From the NCBI GenBank assembly GCA_902621675.1, contig CACNMX010000011.1:1-37473 (forward strand): a stretch of 37,473 nucleotides of DNA. Reading direction: 5' to 3'. The DNA is from an uncultured Prochlorococcus sp. (lineage in GTDB: Bacteria > Cyanobacteriota > Cyanobacteriia > PCC-6307 > Cyanobiaceae). The position numbers and the translations under genes were made by a program. The notes beneath the pieces are model-generated. The model was not told the origin of the DNA. It worked only from the letters and a program-made list of their open reading frames with translations, and made no database searches. Within the stretch, counting starts at the first letter, position 1; each line of letters begins with the position of its first letter. Shown piece by piece: positions 17,095-25,175 of this stretch.

Positions 17095-17397
17095 GTGGCT
17101 GATAATAGTAATGAGAATATTGAAAAAAACATTCCTGAAAAAGGACCATTAAATTTTATTGTAGGTTCATTAACAAGTTTTTTATTATTTATATTTTTTT
17201 ATTTTTTAAGTAATAAAATTTCAATTTATTTTTCAGTACATAAACCATCTAATTCTTCTGAAATAGTACAAAATATTTCTTCTAGTATTAATACCTTAAT
17301 AATTGGATTATCATTTTTGCTAACTTTCTCTTTTGCTTTTATAGGTATAGGACTTTTTATTGTATTTATTCGCAGTTTTTTTCTGAAGAAAAATTGA
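17095..17397 (+). CDS. DUF3082-type small membrane protein
   Basis: The 100-residue protein has a charged N-terminus with NIPEKGPLNFIVGSLTSF (about 12-29) and two clear membrane spans (about 19-43 and 66-92), ending in a basic FLKKN. The layout and its place between ispE and pdhB match the cyanobacterial DUF3082 family, which has no assigned function. Start is GTG at 17095 (GTGGCTGAT); no ATG lies nearby in frame. Probably co-transcribed with rsmA and ispE. Confidence 0.75.
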   Translation: MADNSNENIEKNIPEKGPLNFIVGSLTSFLLFIFFYFLSNKISIYFSVHKPSNSSEIVQNISSSINTLIIGLSFLLTFSFAFIGIGLFIVFIRSFFLKKN

Positions 17398-17431
17398 ATT
17401 GCAAATATTATTAAGAAAACACTTTCTTTCA

Positions 17432-17527
17432 ATGTCTTTACATGACTTAGGCCTTTTAGTCCTTTTGTTGTCACCTGGAATGATTTTATCCATATTACTA
17501 CTCATAACCTTTGCTGAAGGAGGTTGA
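17432..17527 (+). CDS. 31-residue hydrophobic ORF, putative small membrane protein
   Basis: An ATG-to-TGA frame encodes a 31-aa peptide beginning MSLHDLGLLVLLLSPG and ending TFAEGG. Residues 5-28 form one continuous hydrophobic span with a proline-glycine kink, flanked by His/Asp and Glu, as in small subunits of thylakoid complexes. It lies 34 bases after DUF3082 and 49 bases before pdhB on the same strand. I cannot match it to PetG, PetL, PetM, PetN, any Psb or Psa small subunit, or NdhP/NdhQ from memory. There is no clear ribosome-binding site. Conservation would decide whether it is real. Confidence 0.5.
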   Translation: MSLHDLGLLVLLLSPGMILSILLLITFAEGG

Positions 17528-17576
17528 ATTATTCAAAGTGGTAGGATTATATATGTGATTAATTAGGTGATTAATT

Positions 17577-18560
17577 GTGGCTGGAACATTATTATTTAAT
17601 GCTTTGAAAGAGGCAATTGATGAAGAAATGGCAAATGATGTAAATGTCTGCGTTATGGGGGAAGATGTTGGTCAATATGGAGGATCTTATAAGGTAACTA
17701 AGGATTTATATGAAAAATATGGAGAGTTAAGAGTCTTAGATACTCCAATTGCAGAGAATAGTTTTACGGGTATGGCTGTGGGTGCAGCAATGACTGGCTT
17801 AAGACCAATAGTAGAAGGAATGAATATGGGTTTTTTGCTTTTAGCTTTTAATCAGATATCAAATAATATGGGTATGCTCAGGTATACAAGTGGCGGAAAT
17901 TATAAAATACCAGCAGTAGTTCGGGGTCCTGGAGGCGTTGGTCGTCAACTTGGTGCTGAACACAGTCAAAGACTTGAAGCATATTTTCATGCGGTTCCTG
18001 GTATAAAGATTGTTGCATGCAGCACACCTACAAATGCTAAAGGTTTAATGAAAGCAGCTATAAGAGATGATAATCCTGTTCTATTTTTCGAACATGTTCT
18101 TCTATATAACTTGTCTGAAGAATTACCTGAGGGTGACTATACCTGTTCTTTAGATCAGGCTGATGTTGTAAAAGAAGGCAAAGATATTACTTTATTGACT
18201 TATTCAAGAATGAGACATCACTGTCTTAAAGCTGTTGAAGAATTAGAAAAAAAAGAAGTAGATGTTGAGTTAATCGATTTAATAAGTCTAAAACCATTTG
18301 ATATGGAAACCATCTCAAAATCAATAAGAAAAACAAATAAAGTAATTATTGTTGAAGAATGTATGAAGACTGGAGGTATTGGAGCAGAATTAATTGCCTT
18401 GATAACAGAAGAGTGTTTTGACGATCTTGATGCACGACCAATTAGATTATCTAGTCAGGATATTCCCACTCCTTATAATGGAAATCTTGAGAATTTGACA
18501 ATAATCCAACCACATCAAATAGTTGAAAAAGTTGAAGATATAATTAGTGGGAGTATTTAA
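17577..18560 (+). CDS. pdhB: Pyruvate dehydrogenase E1 component beta subunit
   Basis: The beta subunit of the alpha2beta2 thiamine-diphosphate decarboxylase feeds pyruvate to acetyl-CoA. Typical features are [19 protein letters not shown] (about 26-44), the ThDP-contacting Glu in [17 protein letters not shown] (about 56-72), [16 protein letters not shown] (about 115-130) and the C-terminal transketolase domain with [14 protein letters not shown]. The 327 aa are complete. The GTG start at 17577 has GGTGA at 17566-17570. secD begins 3 bases after the stop, so export genes may be co-transcribed with pdhB. pdhA is not in the window. Confidence 0.96.
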   Translation: MAGTLLFNALKEAIDEEMANDVNVCVMGEDVGQYGGSYKVTKDLYEKYGELRVLDTPIAENSFTGMAVGAAMTGLRPIVEGMNMGFLLLAFNQISNNMGMLRYTSGGNYKIPAVVRGPGGVGRQLGAEHSQRLEAYFHAVPGIKIVACSTPTNAKGLMKAAIRDDNPVLFFEHVLLYNLSEELPEGDYTCSLDQADVVKEGKDITLLTYSRMRHHCLKAVEELEKKEVDVELIDLISLKPFDMETISKSIRKTNKVIIVEECMKTGGIGAELIALITEECFDDLDARPIRLSSQDIPTPYNGNLENLTIIQPHQIVEKVEDIISGSI

Positions 18561-18563
18561 GCA

Positions 18564-20033
18564 ATGAAAAGAAGGCAAGGCTGGCTTTTTTTTATTATAT
18601 TTCTACTTACTTTATCTGTTTATCTATTAATAAATTATCCCTTACAGTTGGGATTAGATTTACAAGGTGGCTCTCAACTTACGTTACAAATTATAAAAGA
18701 GGAAGGTAAGGTAACAAAAGATGAACTTGATGCAGTTAATTCGGTTATTGATAGACGAGTTAACAACTTAGGGGTTTCAGAGTCTAACTTGCAAACCCTA
18801 GGTGGAGATCAATTAATTTTAGAATTACCTGGAGAACAAAATCCATTAGTTGCTTCAAGAGTTTTAGGTAAAACTGCTTTATTAGAATTTAGGACCCAAA
18901 AAGAAGGAACATCTACAGATTTAAAAACCTTTCAACTTCAGAGATTTAAAATCAAAGAATTAATTGAACAATATTCCTCATCAGAAAATAATCAATATGA
19001 TGAAAATTTTTTAAAAATTATTCAAATTGATCTTAAAGAGATAGAGCAAGAATTAAATTACTCATCTACTAGAAGTGATTTATATGGGAAGTTAATTGAA
19101 ATGAAAAAGTATGTTGATAAGGAAATTACTAATTTATTTATTAAAACAGATTTATCTGGTAAGGATCTTATTAACGCAGGAAGGAGACAAGAACAAACAA
19201 ATAGTAATTGGGAAGTTTTATTAACTTTTAGTAGTTCAGGAGGTGATAAGTTTGCAGAAATTACAAAGTCAATTGCTGGCACTAATCAACTATTGGCAAT
19301 TATTCTTGATGGCGAATCAATAAGTGAAGCCAGTGTTGGTAGCCAGTTTGCTAATACTGGAATTACAGGTGGATCAGCAACAATAAGCGGTAATTTTAGT
19401 GCTGAAAATGCTAGAGAATTAGAAGTTCAACTCAAAGGTGGTTCATTGCCATTGCCAATTGAAATAGTTGAAACTAATACTATTGGGGCTTTGTTGGGAT
19501 CCAAAAATATTTTAAAAAGTCTTTATGCCGCAATTAGTGGATTAATTTTTGTAGGTATATTTATGATTTTTAATTATAAAATTCTAGGTTTTGTTTCAGT
19601 CCTTTCTCTAGTACTATATGGTTTCTTTAACTTAGCCCTATATTCTTTAATTCCTGTAACTTTGACTCTACCTGGAATATCTGGACTTATACTTAGTATT
19701 GGTATGGCTGTTGATGCAAATATTCTAATTTTTGAGAGAATTAGAGAAGAATTATATGATGGTAATACTCTTACAAGATCTATTGATAGCGGTTTTCAAA
19801 GAGCTAATTCATCAATAGTTGATGGCCATATTACAACTCTTCTAAGTTGTCTTGTATTGTTTTTATTAGGAACAAATTTTGTTAAAGGTTTTGCTGCAAC
19901 ATTAGGTATTGGAGTTTTAATAAGCTTGTTTACCTCATTAAATTGTTCTAAAACCATTTTGCGATTTTTTACAACATATCAATCTTTAAGACAAAAAAAT
20001 CTCTATCTACCCAGAAATAATTTTTCTAATTAA
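18564..20033 (+). CDS. secD: Protein translocase subunit SecD
   Basis: SecD works with SecF as the proton-driven partner of SecYEG that pulls secreted and thylakoid proteins across the membrane. It has one N-terminal span, then DLQGGSQLTLQI (D1 motif, about 32-43), a periplasmic P1 region with VIDRRVNNLGVSE, and five C-terminal spans containing LSIGMAVDANILIFERIREEL (D4 motif). The 489 aa are shorter than E. coli SecD (615) but usual for cyanobacteria. It starts at ATG 18564, right after pdhB, and precedes secF by 23 bases. Confidence 0.97.
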   Translation: MKRRQGWLFFIIFLLTLSVYLLINYPLQLGLDLQGGSQLTLQIIKEEGKVTKDELDAVNSVIDRRVNNLGVSESNLQTLGGDQLILELPGEQNPLVASRVLGKTALLEFRTQKEGTSTDLKTFQLQRFKIKELIEQYSSSENNQYDENFLKIIQIDLKEIEQELNYSSTRSDLYGKLIEMKKYVDKEITNLFIKTDLSGKDLINAGRRQEQTNSNWEVLLTFSSSGGDKFAEITKSIAGTNQLLAIILDGESISEASVGSQFANTGITGGSATISGNFSAENARELEVQLKGGSLPLPIEIVETNTIGALLGSKNILKSLYAAISGLIFVGIFMIFNYKILGFVSVLSLVLYGFFNLALYSLIPVTLTLPGISGLILSIGMAVDANILIFERIREELYDGNTLTRSIDSGFQRANSSIVDGHITTLLSCLVLFLLGTNFVKGFAATLGIGVLISLFTSLNCSKTILRFFTTYQSLRQKNLYLPRNNFSN

Positions 20034-20056
20034 ATTTTTTTAATTCTAATTTTGCC

Positions 20057-20971
20057 ATGAAATACAATCTTGAACTAATAAAAATTAAAAGAAAAATAAT
20101 TAGTTTTTCAACTGTTCTTATTTTGTTGAGTCTTTTAGGAATTTTATATTCTACTTTCAATACCACTTATAAGAAACCTATAAATTTAGGGATGGATTTT
20201 GTTGGTGGAAATGAATTAAGAATAGAGAGAGTTTGTGAAGAGGATTGTTCTAATTTTTCCCCTGATTCTGTTTTAGAAAATTTAAGAGAGATTTCTAAAA
20301 ATAAAAACATTTTAAATAATATTAAATTACAATTCCAAAATAATAATAAGTTAATTTCAATAAGAACACCTTATTTGAGTATCGAAGAATCAAATAATCT
20401 TATTACTAATCTTGATAATATTATTGGACCTCTAAATTATGAAAGTAAAGACTCAAGATTAATAGGTCCAAAGCTTGGGAAAAGATTACTTACTAATTGT
20501 GTTACCTCATTGTTGGTTTCTTTATTTGCAATATCTTTTTATATAACTATTAGATTTGATAAAAAATATGCATTATTTGCATTATTAGCTTTATTCCATG
20601 ATTTATTAATTGTTTTCGGTATATTCTCCTGGTTGGGCATTATATTATCTGTCGAGGTAAATAGTTTATTTGCTGTGTCCTTATTAACTATTGCTGGTTA
20701 TTCTGTAAATGATACTGTTGTTATTTTTGATAGAATTCGTGAGAATTTAAAATCAAAGAAAGAAGGCTATAACGAAACTATTCAATTATCAGTAAATGAA
20801 TCATTTAGGAGAACAACGTTTACCAGTATTACGACCCTTATTCCATTATTAAGCATAATTTTGTTTGGATCTTACTCGCTATTTTGGTTTTCTTTGGCCT
20901 TATCATTAGGAATTATAGTTGGAAGTTATTCAAGTATTTTATTGGCTCCATCTTTGTTGCTTAAAGACTGA
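20057..20971 (+). CDS. secF: Protein translocase subunit SecF
   Basis: The 304-residue partner of SecD has an N-terminal span, NLGMDFVGGNELRI (about 42-55), a short periplasmic part with SRLIGPKLGKRLL, and five further spans including IAGYSVNDTVVIFDRIRENL (about 215-234), the SecF signature. It follows secD by 23 bases and is clearly one operon with it. The periplasmic region has Asn-rich inserts typical of this genome. It is followed 18 bases later by a 60-aa membrane protein gene. Confidence 0.96.
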   Translation: MKYNLELIKIKRKIISFSTVLILLSLLGILYSTFNTTYKKPINLGMDFVGGNELRIERVCEEDCSNFSPDSVLENLREISKNKNILNNIKLQFQNNNKLISIRTPYLSIEESNNLITNLDNIIGPLNYESKDSRLIGPKLGKRLLTNCVTSLLVSLFAISFYITIRFDKKYALFALLALFHDLLIVFGIFSWLGIILSVEVNSLFAVSLLTIAGYSVNDTVVIFDRIRENLKSKKEGYNETIQLSVNESFRRTTFTSITTLIPLLSIILFGSYSLFWFSLALSLGIIVGSYSSILLAPSLLLKD

Positions 20972-20989
20972 GCTTAAAAATTCAACTAT

Positions 20990-21172
20990 ATGAAATTGAA
21001 TTACTATTTGATAATTTTATTTTCTTTAGTTTTAATAGATCTTTCTATTGAACTAAGAATATTATTTGATCATTTTACTTTTAGTTCACTATATTTTGCT
21101 ATAGGTAAACATCCCTTAGCTTTCTTTATACTTTTTTCTTATCCATATTTATATAAAAAATTAATGAAATAG
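20990..21172 (+). CDS. 60-residue membrane protein, unknown
   Basis: A small protein with two hydrophobic segments (about 5-22 and 33-54), a charged connector with ELRILFDHF, and a basic end YLYKKLMK, suggesting a hairpin with the C-terminus inside. ATG 20990 lies 18 bases after secF, so co-expression with the Sec genes is likely. The stop is 3 bases from the convergent AI-2E gene. I do not recognise a family. The length, start and spacing favour a real gene over a chance ORF. Confidence 0.65.
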   Translation: MKLNYYLIILFSLVLIDLSIELRILFDHFTFSSLYFAIGKHPLAFFILFSYPYLYKKLMK

Positions 21173-21175
21173 TTT

Positions 21176-22219
21176 TTAAATGTCTTTAAATGATTCTTTT
21201 ATTAAAACCTGTATTACTACAGCTAACGGAAGAGATAGTATTAAGCCTAATGGACCAAAAATGAAGGTAAATCCAAATTGTGAAATTAATGTCAAACCAG
21301 GAAGTAAGTTTGCTTTTTTCTTCATAATAGATGGCATTATTATATAGCTTTCAATATTTTGAATGATTACATATGCTCCTAAAACGGCCAGGGGTTTCCA
21401 AAAATTATCTAGTAGTGCTATTGAGATTGGAAATATGCCACTAATAACTGGACCTATATTTGGAATTATATTAAGAACCATTGCTATTAATGCATTTGAG
21501 ACAACATATTTGACATCTAATATAGACAAAACTATTAGTGATAATAGACCTACTGATAATGAGCTTATAACCATAGAAAAGGTCCAATTTGCTAATGCAA
21601 TATTGGATTTTTCCAGAATATTTCTAAATTTATTGCGATAAATTTTTGGAATTAATAGAAGTACATTCTCTTTATATTGTTTTGGTTCAATAGAAATCAT
21701 CAAACTAACTGCTAAAACGAATATTAATTTCAAAAGTCCTGAACCAAGATTCCCCGCTAAATTTATTAAATTTTTAAAACTTTCTTGAATAGCTTTTGCA
21801 ATAGTTGAGGCATCTGGAATGGTAACTACATTATTTATAAGACTGAATATGTCTATAACATTATCTGATTGTTCCCCATAAAATAAGTTATTGAATTTAT
21901 TCAGATTTGTATTTATCAAAATATTTATTTTTGATAAACCATTTGGAATGTCAAGCAGTATTTCATTGAATTCTTTTATAAACGGAGGCAATACTAGAAT
22001 AAAAATAGTGAATATTATTACCGTCATAACTGTTAAGACAAGAAACAATGACAGCGATCGGGGTATTTTCAACCCCTTTTGCATTTGATTACATAAATTA
22101 CATACAATATTTGAAATTACTAAAGAACAAATTATTAAAAGAAGAAAATCTTTCAAAGTCCATAATATTAAGAATGTGAATAAAATTACTACTAACTTGA
22201 AATATGATGAACTACTCAA
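21176..22219 (-). CDS. AI-2E family transporter (PerM/YdiK-like)
   Basis: The 347-residue protein has about eight spans. Residues 1-40 hold paired hydrophobic segments, a long amphipathic stretch follows (about 85-150), and the C-terminal half contains VLNIIPNIGPVISGIFPISIALL and LPGLTLISQFGFTFIFGPLGLILSLPLAVVIQV, the two signature regions of the family (former UPF0118). Members export AI-2 or act as ion antiporters; the substrate here is unknown. It starts at ATG 22219, 13 bases after psb28 on the same strand. Confidence 0.92.
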   Translation of the reverse strand: MSSSSYFKLVVILFTFLILWTLKDFLLLIICSLVISNIVCNLCNQMQKGLKIPRSLSLFLVLTVMTVIIFTIFILVLPPFIKEFNEILLDIPNGLSKINILINTNLNKFNNLFYGEQSDNVIDIFSLINNVVTIPDASTIAKAIQESFKNLINLAGNLGSGLLKLIFVLAVSLMISIEPKQYKENVLLLIPKIYRNKFRNILEKSNIALANWTFSMVISSLSVGLLSLIVLSILDVKYVVSNALIAMVLNIIPNIGPVISGIFPISIALLDNFWKPLAVLGAYVIIQNIESYIIMPSIMKKKANLLPGLTLISQFGFTFIFGPLGLILSLPLAVVIQVLIKESFKDI

Positions 22220-22232
22220 TTTTCAAAATATG

Positions 22233-22586
22233 CTACTTCTTCTCAGAGTATCCTAATCCATTTGATTTAGCATAACTATTTGCAAATCTCATAAATCTAT
22301 CAAAGTCTGATGTGTTCTTCCAAATATAAACTGCTTCTAAAAATATAGGTTCTCCATCAACAAACTTTACTTTAACTTCCCTAGTTAGTATTTCACCTTC
22401 AGAATCAATCATACGCATTCCTGTAATTTCACCTTCTGTAATTGAAGATAATGCCTGAGGCTTTTCGAACAAAAATAATGCTTGGCCTGTGGTACCGTCT
22501 TTACTCCTAGTTAGTCTTATTTCAGGCACTACTGGTTCATCAGTTCCCTCATAAAATTGTATTTTTGAAGTTTTATTTGCTGTCAT
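22233..22586 (-). CDS. psb28: Photosystem II assembly protein Psb28
   Basis: Psb28 is a soluble protein that binds photosystem II assembly intermediates near CP47 on the cytosolic side. The family pattern is clear: [21 protein letters not shown] (8-28), [28 protein letters not shown] and [26 protein letters not shown] choose ATG 22586, giving 117 aa as in other Psb28 proteins, over an upstream TTG at 22619 that adds an unrelated 11-residue extension. Together with PAM68 and GUN4 it makes this window rich in pigment and photosystem II biogenesis genes. Confidence 0.96.
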   Translation of the reverse strand: MTANKTSKIQFYEGTDEPVVPEIRLTRSKDGTTGQALFLFEKPQALSSITEGEITGMRMIDSEGEILTREVKVKFVDGEPIFLEAVYIWKNTSDFDRFMRFANSYAKSNGLGYSEKK

Positions 22587-22646
22587 AGTTTTCAAATTAT
22601 AATTTTTTATAATAGGCAATATTTTTCACATTCGTTTGTAATTATT

Positions 22647-23687
22647 TTATAAAACATTATTTATTAACTCTAAAATACTTTCATCATATATTTTGTCGGT
22701 TAAATCTAATATCTTTATATTTGTTTTGCCAACTTTTTCAAATTCATAACATCTATCATAATAATCTAGAACTGATCTGCATACTAAGTCCCATTTCTCA
22801 TTGTTAATTGATTCCAGAGCTATTTTTGTCCTTTGTGGTCCTAATCTTTTTTTTATCCTTAATACAGATTCTTGGAGTTCCTCTTTTTTAAAAATACTAT
22901 AAGTATTTATCAACTCATCTAACCTATTGGATTCGCTTCTTAAAATTTCAATTCTCCTAGAATTTTTCATCTGATTGAAAAATTCATGAGGAATTTTGCA
23001 TTTGCCTATATTTGCACTTTCAGCTTCTACAAAAATATTATTAGAGAATTTAAAAGAATTTAATTTTTCTGCAATTTTATTTTCAAATTGTTCATTTGAA
23101 GGTTGTTCATTCATTCCTAAACCTCCAAATGTACTTCCTCTATGACAAGCAAATCCTTCAAGATCAATAGTTTGATATTTATATTTCTCAAGTAATGATA
23201 ATAATCTTGTCTTTCCTGTTCCTGTTTTTCCTCCAATAACTACTATATTCAACTTTTTTGAAAAACTATCTAATACCCATCTTCGATATATTTTGTATCC
23301 TCCCTTAAGTGTTATTGGATTTAATTTATATTTTTCTAGTAGCCAAGCAATGCTTTGTGAACGCATTCCTCCTCTAGAGCAATATATTCTGATAAAAAAT
23401 TCATTATTTTTATTATGGATAGTTTTATAAGAATCAATATTCATGAATAAATTATCAAGAAGTAATTCCATTTTATTTTCAAAAAATTTTAGTCCCTCTA
23501 TGACTGCTTTTTTTCTTCCTTCTTTTTTATAAATCGTCCCAATTATTGATCTCTCATCATTATCAAATAATGGAATGTTAATAGAATTAGGCAAGTGTCC
23601 TTTATAATATTCACTCGGGCTTCTAACATCTATAAGTGGTCCTTTAAAACTTCTAAATTTCTCTAGTTCTTTTCTTTTGAAATACAT
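22647..23687 (-). CDS. mnmH: tRNA 2-selenouridine synthase
   Basis: MnmH (SelU, YbbB) replaces sulfur of 2-thiouridine at tRNA wobble position 34 with selenium from selenophosphate, through a geranylated intermediate. The N-terminal rhodanese domain has DVRSPSEYYKGHLPNSINIP (20-39) and catalytic Cys103 in YCSRGGMRSQS. The C-terminal P-loop is GGKTGTGKT (152-160), followed by DLEGFACHRGSTFGGLG. At 346 aa it is full length. It is divergent from gun4 with 32 bases between ATGs, so regulatory sequence must be shared. The selenophosphate donor enzyme SelD is not in this window. Confidence 0.95.
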   Translation of the reverse strand: MYFKRKELEKFRSFKGPLIDVRSPSEYYKGHLPNSINIPLFDNDERSIIGTIYKKEGRKKAVIEGLKFFENKMELLLDNLFMNIDSYKTIHNKNNEFFIRIYCSRGGMRSQSIAWLLEKYKLNPITLKGGYKIYRRWVLDSFSKKLNIVVIGGKTGTGKTRLLSLLEKYKYQTIDLEGFACHRGSTFGGLGMNEQPSNEQFENKIAEKLNSFKFSNNIFVEAESANIGKCKIPHEFFNQMKNSRRIEILRSESNRLDELINTYSIFKKEELQESVLRIKKRLGPQRTKIALESINNEKWDLVCRSVLDYYDRCYEFEKVGKTNIKILDLTDKIYDESILELINNVL

Positions 23688-23719
23688 GGATAGTTTTTTT
23701 TCTAGATTGATTTTTTAAA

Positions 23720-24439
23720 ATGAATAACAAAGAACAAGATAACTATAGTAATGCTACATTAGATCTGATAAAAAAATTTGTAGATTCTAATCAAAGAAAA
23801 AGAATAAATTCATTAACTCAAATAGAATCTGAAGTTGAAAATATTTTTAATATTGGCCCTTCACTTTTTGATATTTTTGATAGTGATGGAGATGACTGGG
23901 CTGCTGGTTGGATATTGCAAGTTTTAAAAAAATTTAAGCCTGAATTCTTTGATAACTCTAAATTCAATAATTGGTTTAATACATATTCAGATATTGATAT
24001 TAATTATGAAGATTTACAATTGATGTTGGTTGAGAAAAAATTCGAAGAGGCAGATAGATTAACAAGTTCTTATTTACGAAAATTAGCTGGAAAATTAGCT
24101 GAAAAACGTGGATACGTTTTTTATAGTGAAGTAAAGAATATGTCCGGTAAAGATTTAGAAACCATAGATAGATTATGGACTATCTATTCTACTGGGAGAT
24201 TTGGATTCTCAATTCAGGCAAAGATATTAAAATCAGTAGGAAAAAAATATGAATTAATGTGGCCTAAAATTGGTTGGAAAAAAGAGGGCTTATGGACTAG
24301 ATATCCTGGATCATTTTGCTGGTCGTTGGATGCCCCTGATGGACATATGCCTTTAATAAATCAACTCAGAGGAGTAAGACTTATGGACTCCATACTGCGG
24401 CATCCTGCTATTGCAAAGAGACATAATAATATTCTTTAA
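23720..24439 (+). CDS. gun4: GUN4-domain protein, porphyrin-binding Mg-chelatase activator
   Basis: GUN4 binds protoporphyrin IX and its Mg form and stimulates Mg-chelatase at the first committed step of chlorophyll synthesis. The N-terminal helical bundle (about 1-90) precedes the GUN4 core: EEADRLTSSYLRKLAG (109-124), DRLWTIYSTGRFGFSIQAKI (150-169), GWKKEGLWTRYPGSFCW (185-201) and APDGHMPLINQLRGVR (205-220). Its 239 aa match Synechocystis Gun4 (about 233). It is followed by an HATPase gene that begins 46 bases after the stop, or overlaps if a TTG is used. Confidence 0.95.
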   Translation: MNNKEQDNYSNATLDLIKKFVDSNQRKRINSLTQIESEVENIFNIGPSLFDIFDSDGDDWAAGWILQVLKKFKPEFFDNSKFNNWFNTYSDIDINYEDLQLMLVEKKFEEADRLTSSYLRKLAGKLAEKRGYVFYSEVKNMSGKDLETIDRLWTIYSTGRFGFSIQAKILKSVGKKYELMWPKIGWKKEGLWTRYPGSFCWSLDAPDGHMPLINQLRGVRLMDSILRHPAIAKRHNNIL

Positions 24440-24485
24440 TGAGGTATTTAATAAGTTAAAATTAAGAAAGCATCAAAACAATATT

Positions 24486-24920
24486 ATGTCCTTATTTCGG
24501 GGCAAAAATATTTTAAAAAAATTTTTAAAAAGACCAAAGATTAACTGGTCAATCTACGAATTCGAATCATCATTACAGTTAAATGAATTTGTCGATCAAT
24601 TATTAGAACCTATAAAAAATTCTCAGTCAAGCTATCTTATAAAACTTGGTTTACATGAAGCTCTAGTTAACGCAGTAAAACATGGAAATAAATTAGATCC
24701 TAAAAAAAATATTAGAGTAAGAAGAATAATTACTCCTAATTGGTGTGTTTGGCAAATTCAAGATCAAGGTAAAGGTTTAGAAATAAAAAAAAGAAACTAT
24801 AAATTACCAAAAAAAATAAGTAGTGTAAATGGCCGTGGCTTATACATTATTAATGAATGTTTTGATGATATTAGATGGAGTAGTAAAGGTAATAGGCTTC
24901 AGTTGGCTTTAAAAAGGTGA
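24486..24920 (+). CDS. RsbW/SpoIIAB-like HATPase, putative anti-sigma factor kinase
   Basis: The 144-residue protein is a single GHKL ATPase domain: N box HEALVNAVKHGNK (57-69; Glu58, Asn62), G1 box QDQGKGLEI (92-100) and G2 box NGRGLYIINECFDD (115-128). This is the HATPase_c_2 type that binds sigma factors or phosphorylates STAS-domain antagonists. A STAS protein is encoded at 138-500, though whether they pair is unknown. ATG 24486 gives a compact protein; an in-frame TTG at 24411 would overlap gun4 by 29 bases and add 25 residues. Its last 22 bases overlap the end of the convergent gene. Confidence 0.88.
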   Translation: MSLFRGKNILKKFLKRPKINWSIYEFESSLQLNEFVDQLLEPIKNSQSSYLIKLGLHEALVNAVKHGNKLDPKKNIRVRRIITPNWCVWQIQDQGKGLEIKKRNYKLPKKISSVNGRGLYIINECFDDIRWSSKGNRLQLALKR

Positions 24921-25162
24921 TTCTTACTAGGGCAAGGTTGATCATGGTTAATTTCTTTTAGCCATTTAATACTTTCTTCTATATACTCAATAGTCTCCTT
25001 CTCATTACAAGAAATAATTAAATGACATAATCCCGCTGAAATTAGTTCTGCAGATCGTTTATATTTATTTCCTTTATCCTTATGCCATTTAGTATGATCA
25101 ATCTTTAATTTGTCATTAAGAATTTGAACAAGCTGAATAGTATCTTTATCCCAATAGGTCAT
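24899..25162 (-). CDS. Small conserved cyanobacterial protein, possibly DUF6439
   Basis: An 87-residue soluble protein, probably mostly helical: TIQLVQILNDKLK, then WHKDKGNKYKRSAELISAGLCHLIIS (about 26-51) and YIEESIKWLKEINHD. From memory it resembles a small cyanobacterial family listed as DUF6439, but I am not certain. No catalytic motif is evident. It starts at ATG 25162, 13 bases after the methyltransferase stop. Its C-terminal coding end overlaps that of the HATPase gene on the other strand by 22 bases. Confidence 0.7.
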   Translation of the reverse strand: MTYWDKDTIQLVQILNDKLKIDHTKWHKDKGNKYKRSAELISAGLCHLIISCNEKETIEYIEESIKWLKEINHDQPCPSKNHLFKAN

Positions 25163-25175
25163 AAAAGTTTTTTAT

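Noticed and set aside
17226..17505. Two overlapping minus-strand frames across DUF3082 and the 31-aa ORF
   Set aside because: Low-complexity Lys/Ile translations with no motif; the plus-strand genes explain the region better.
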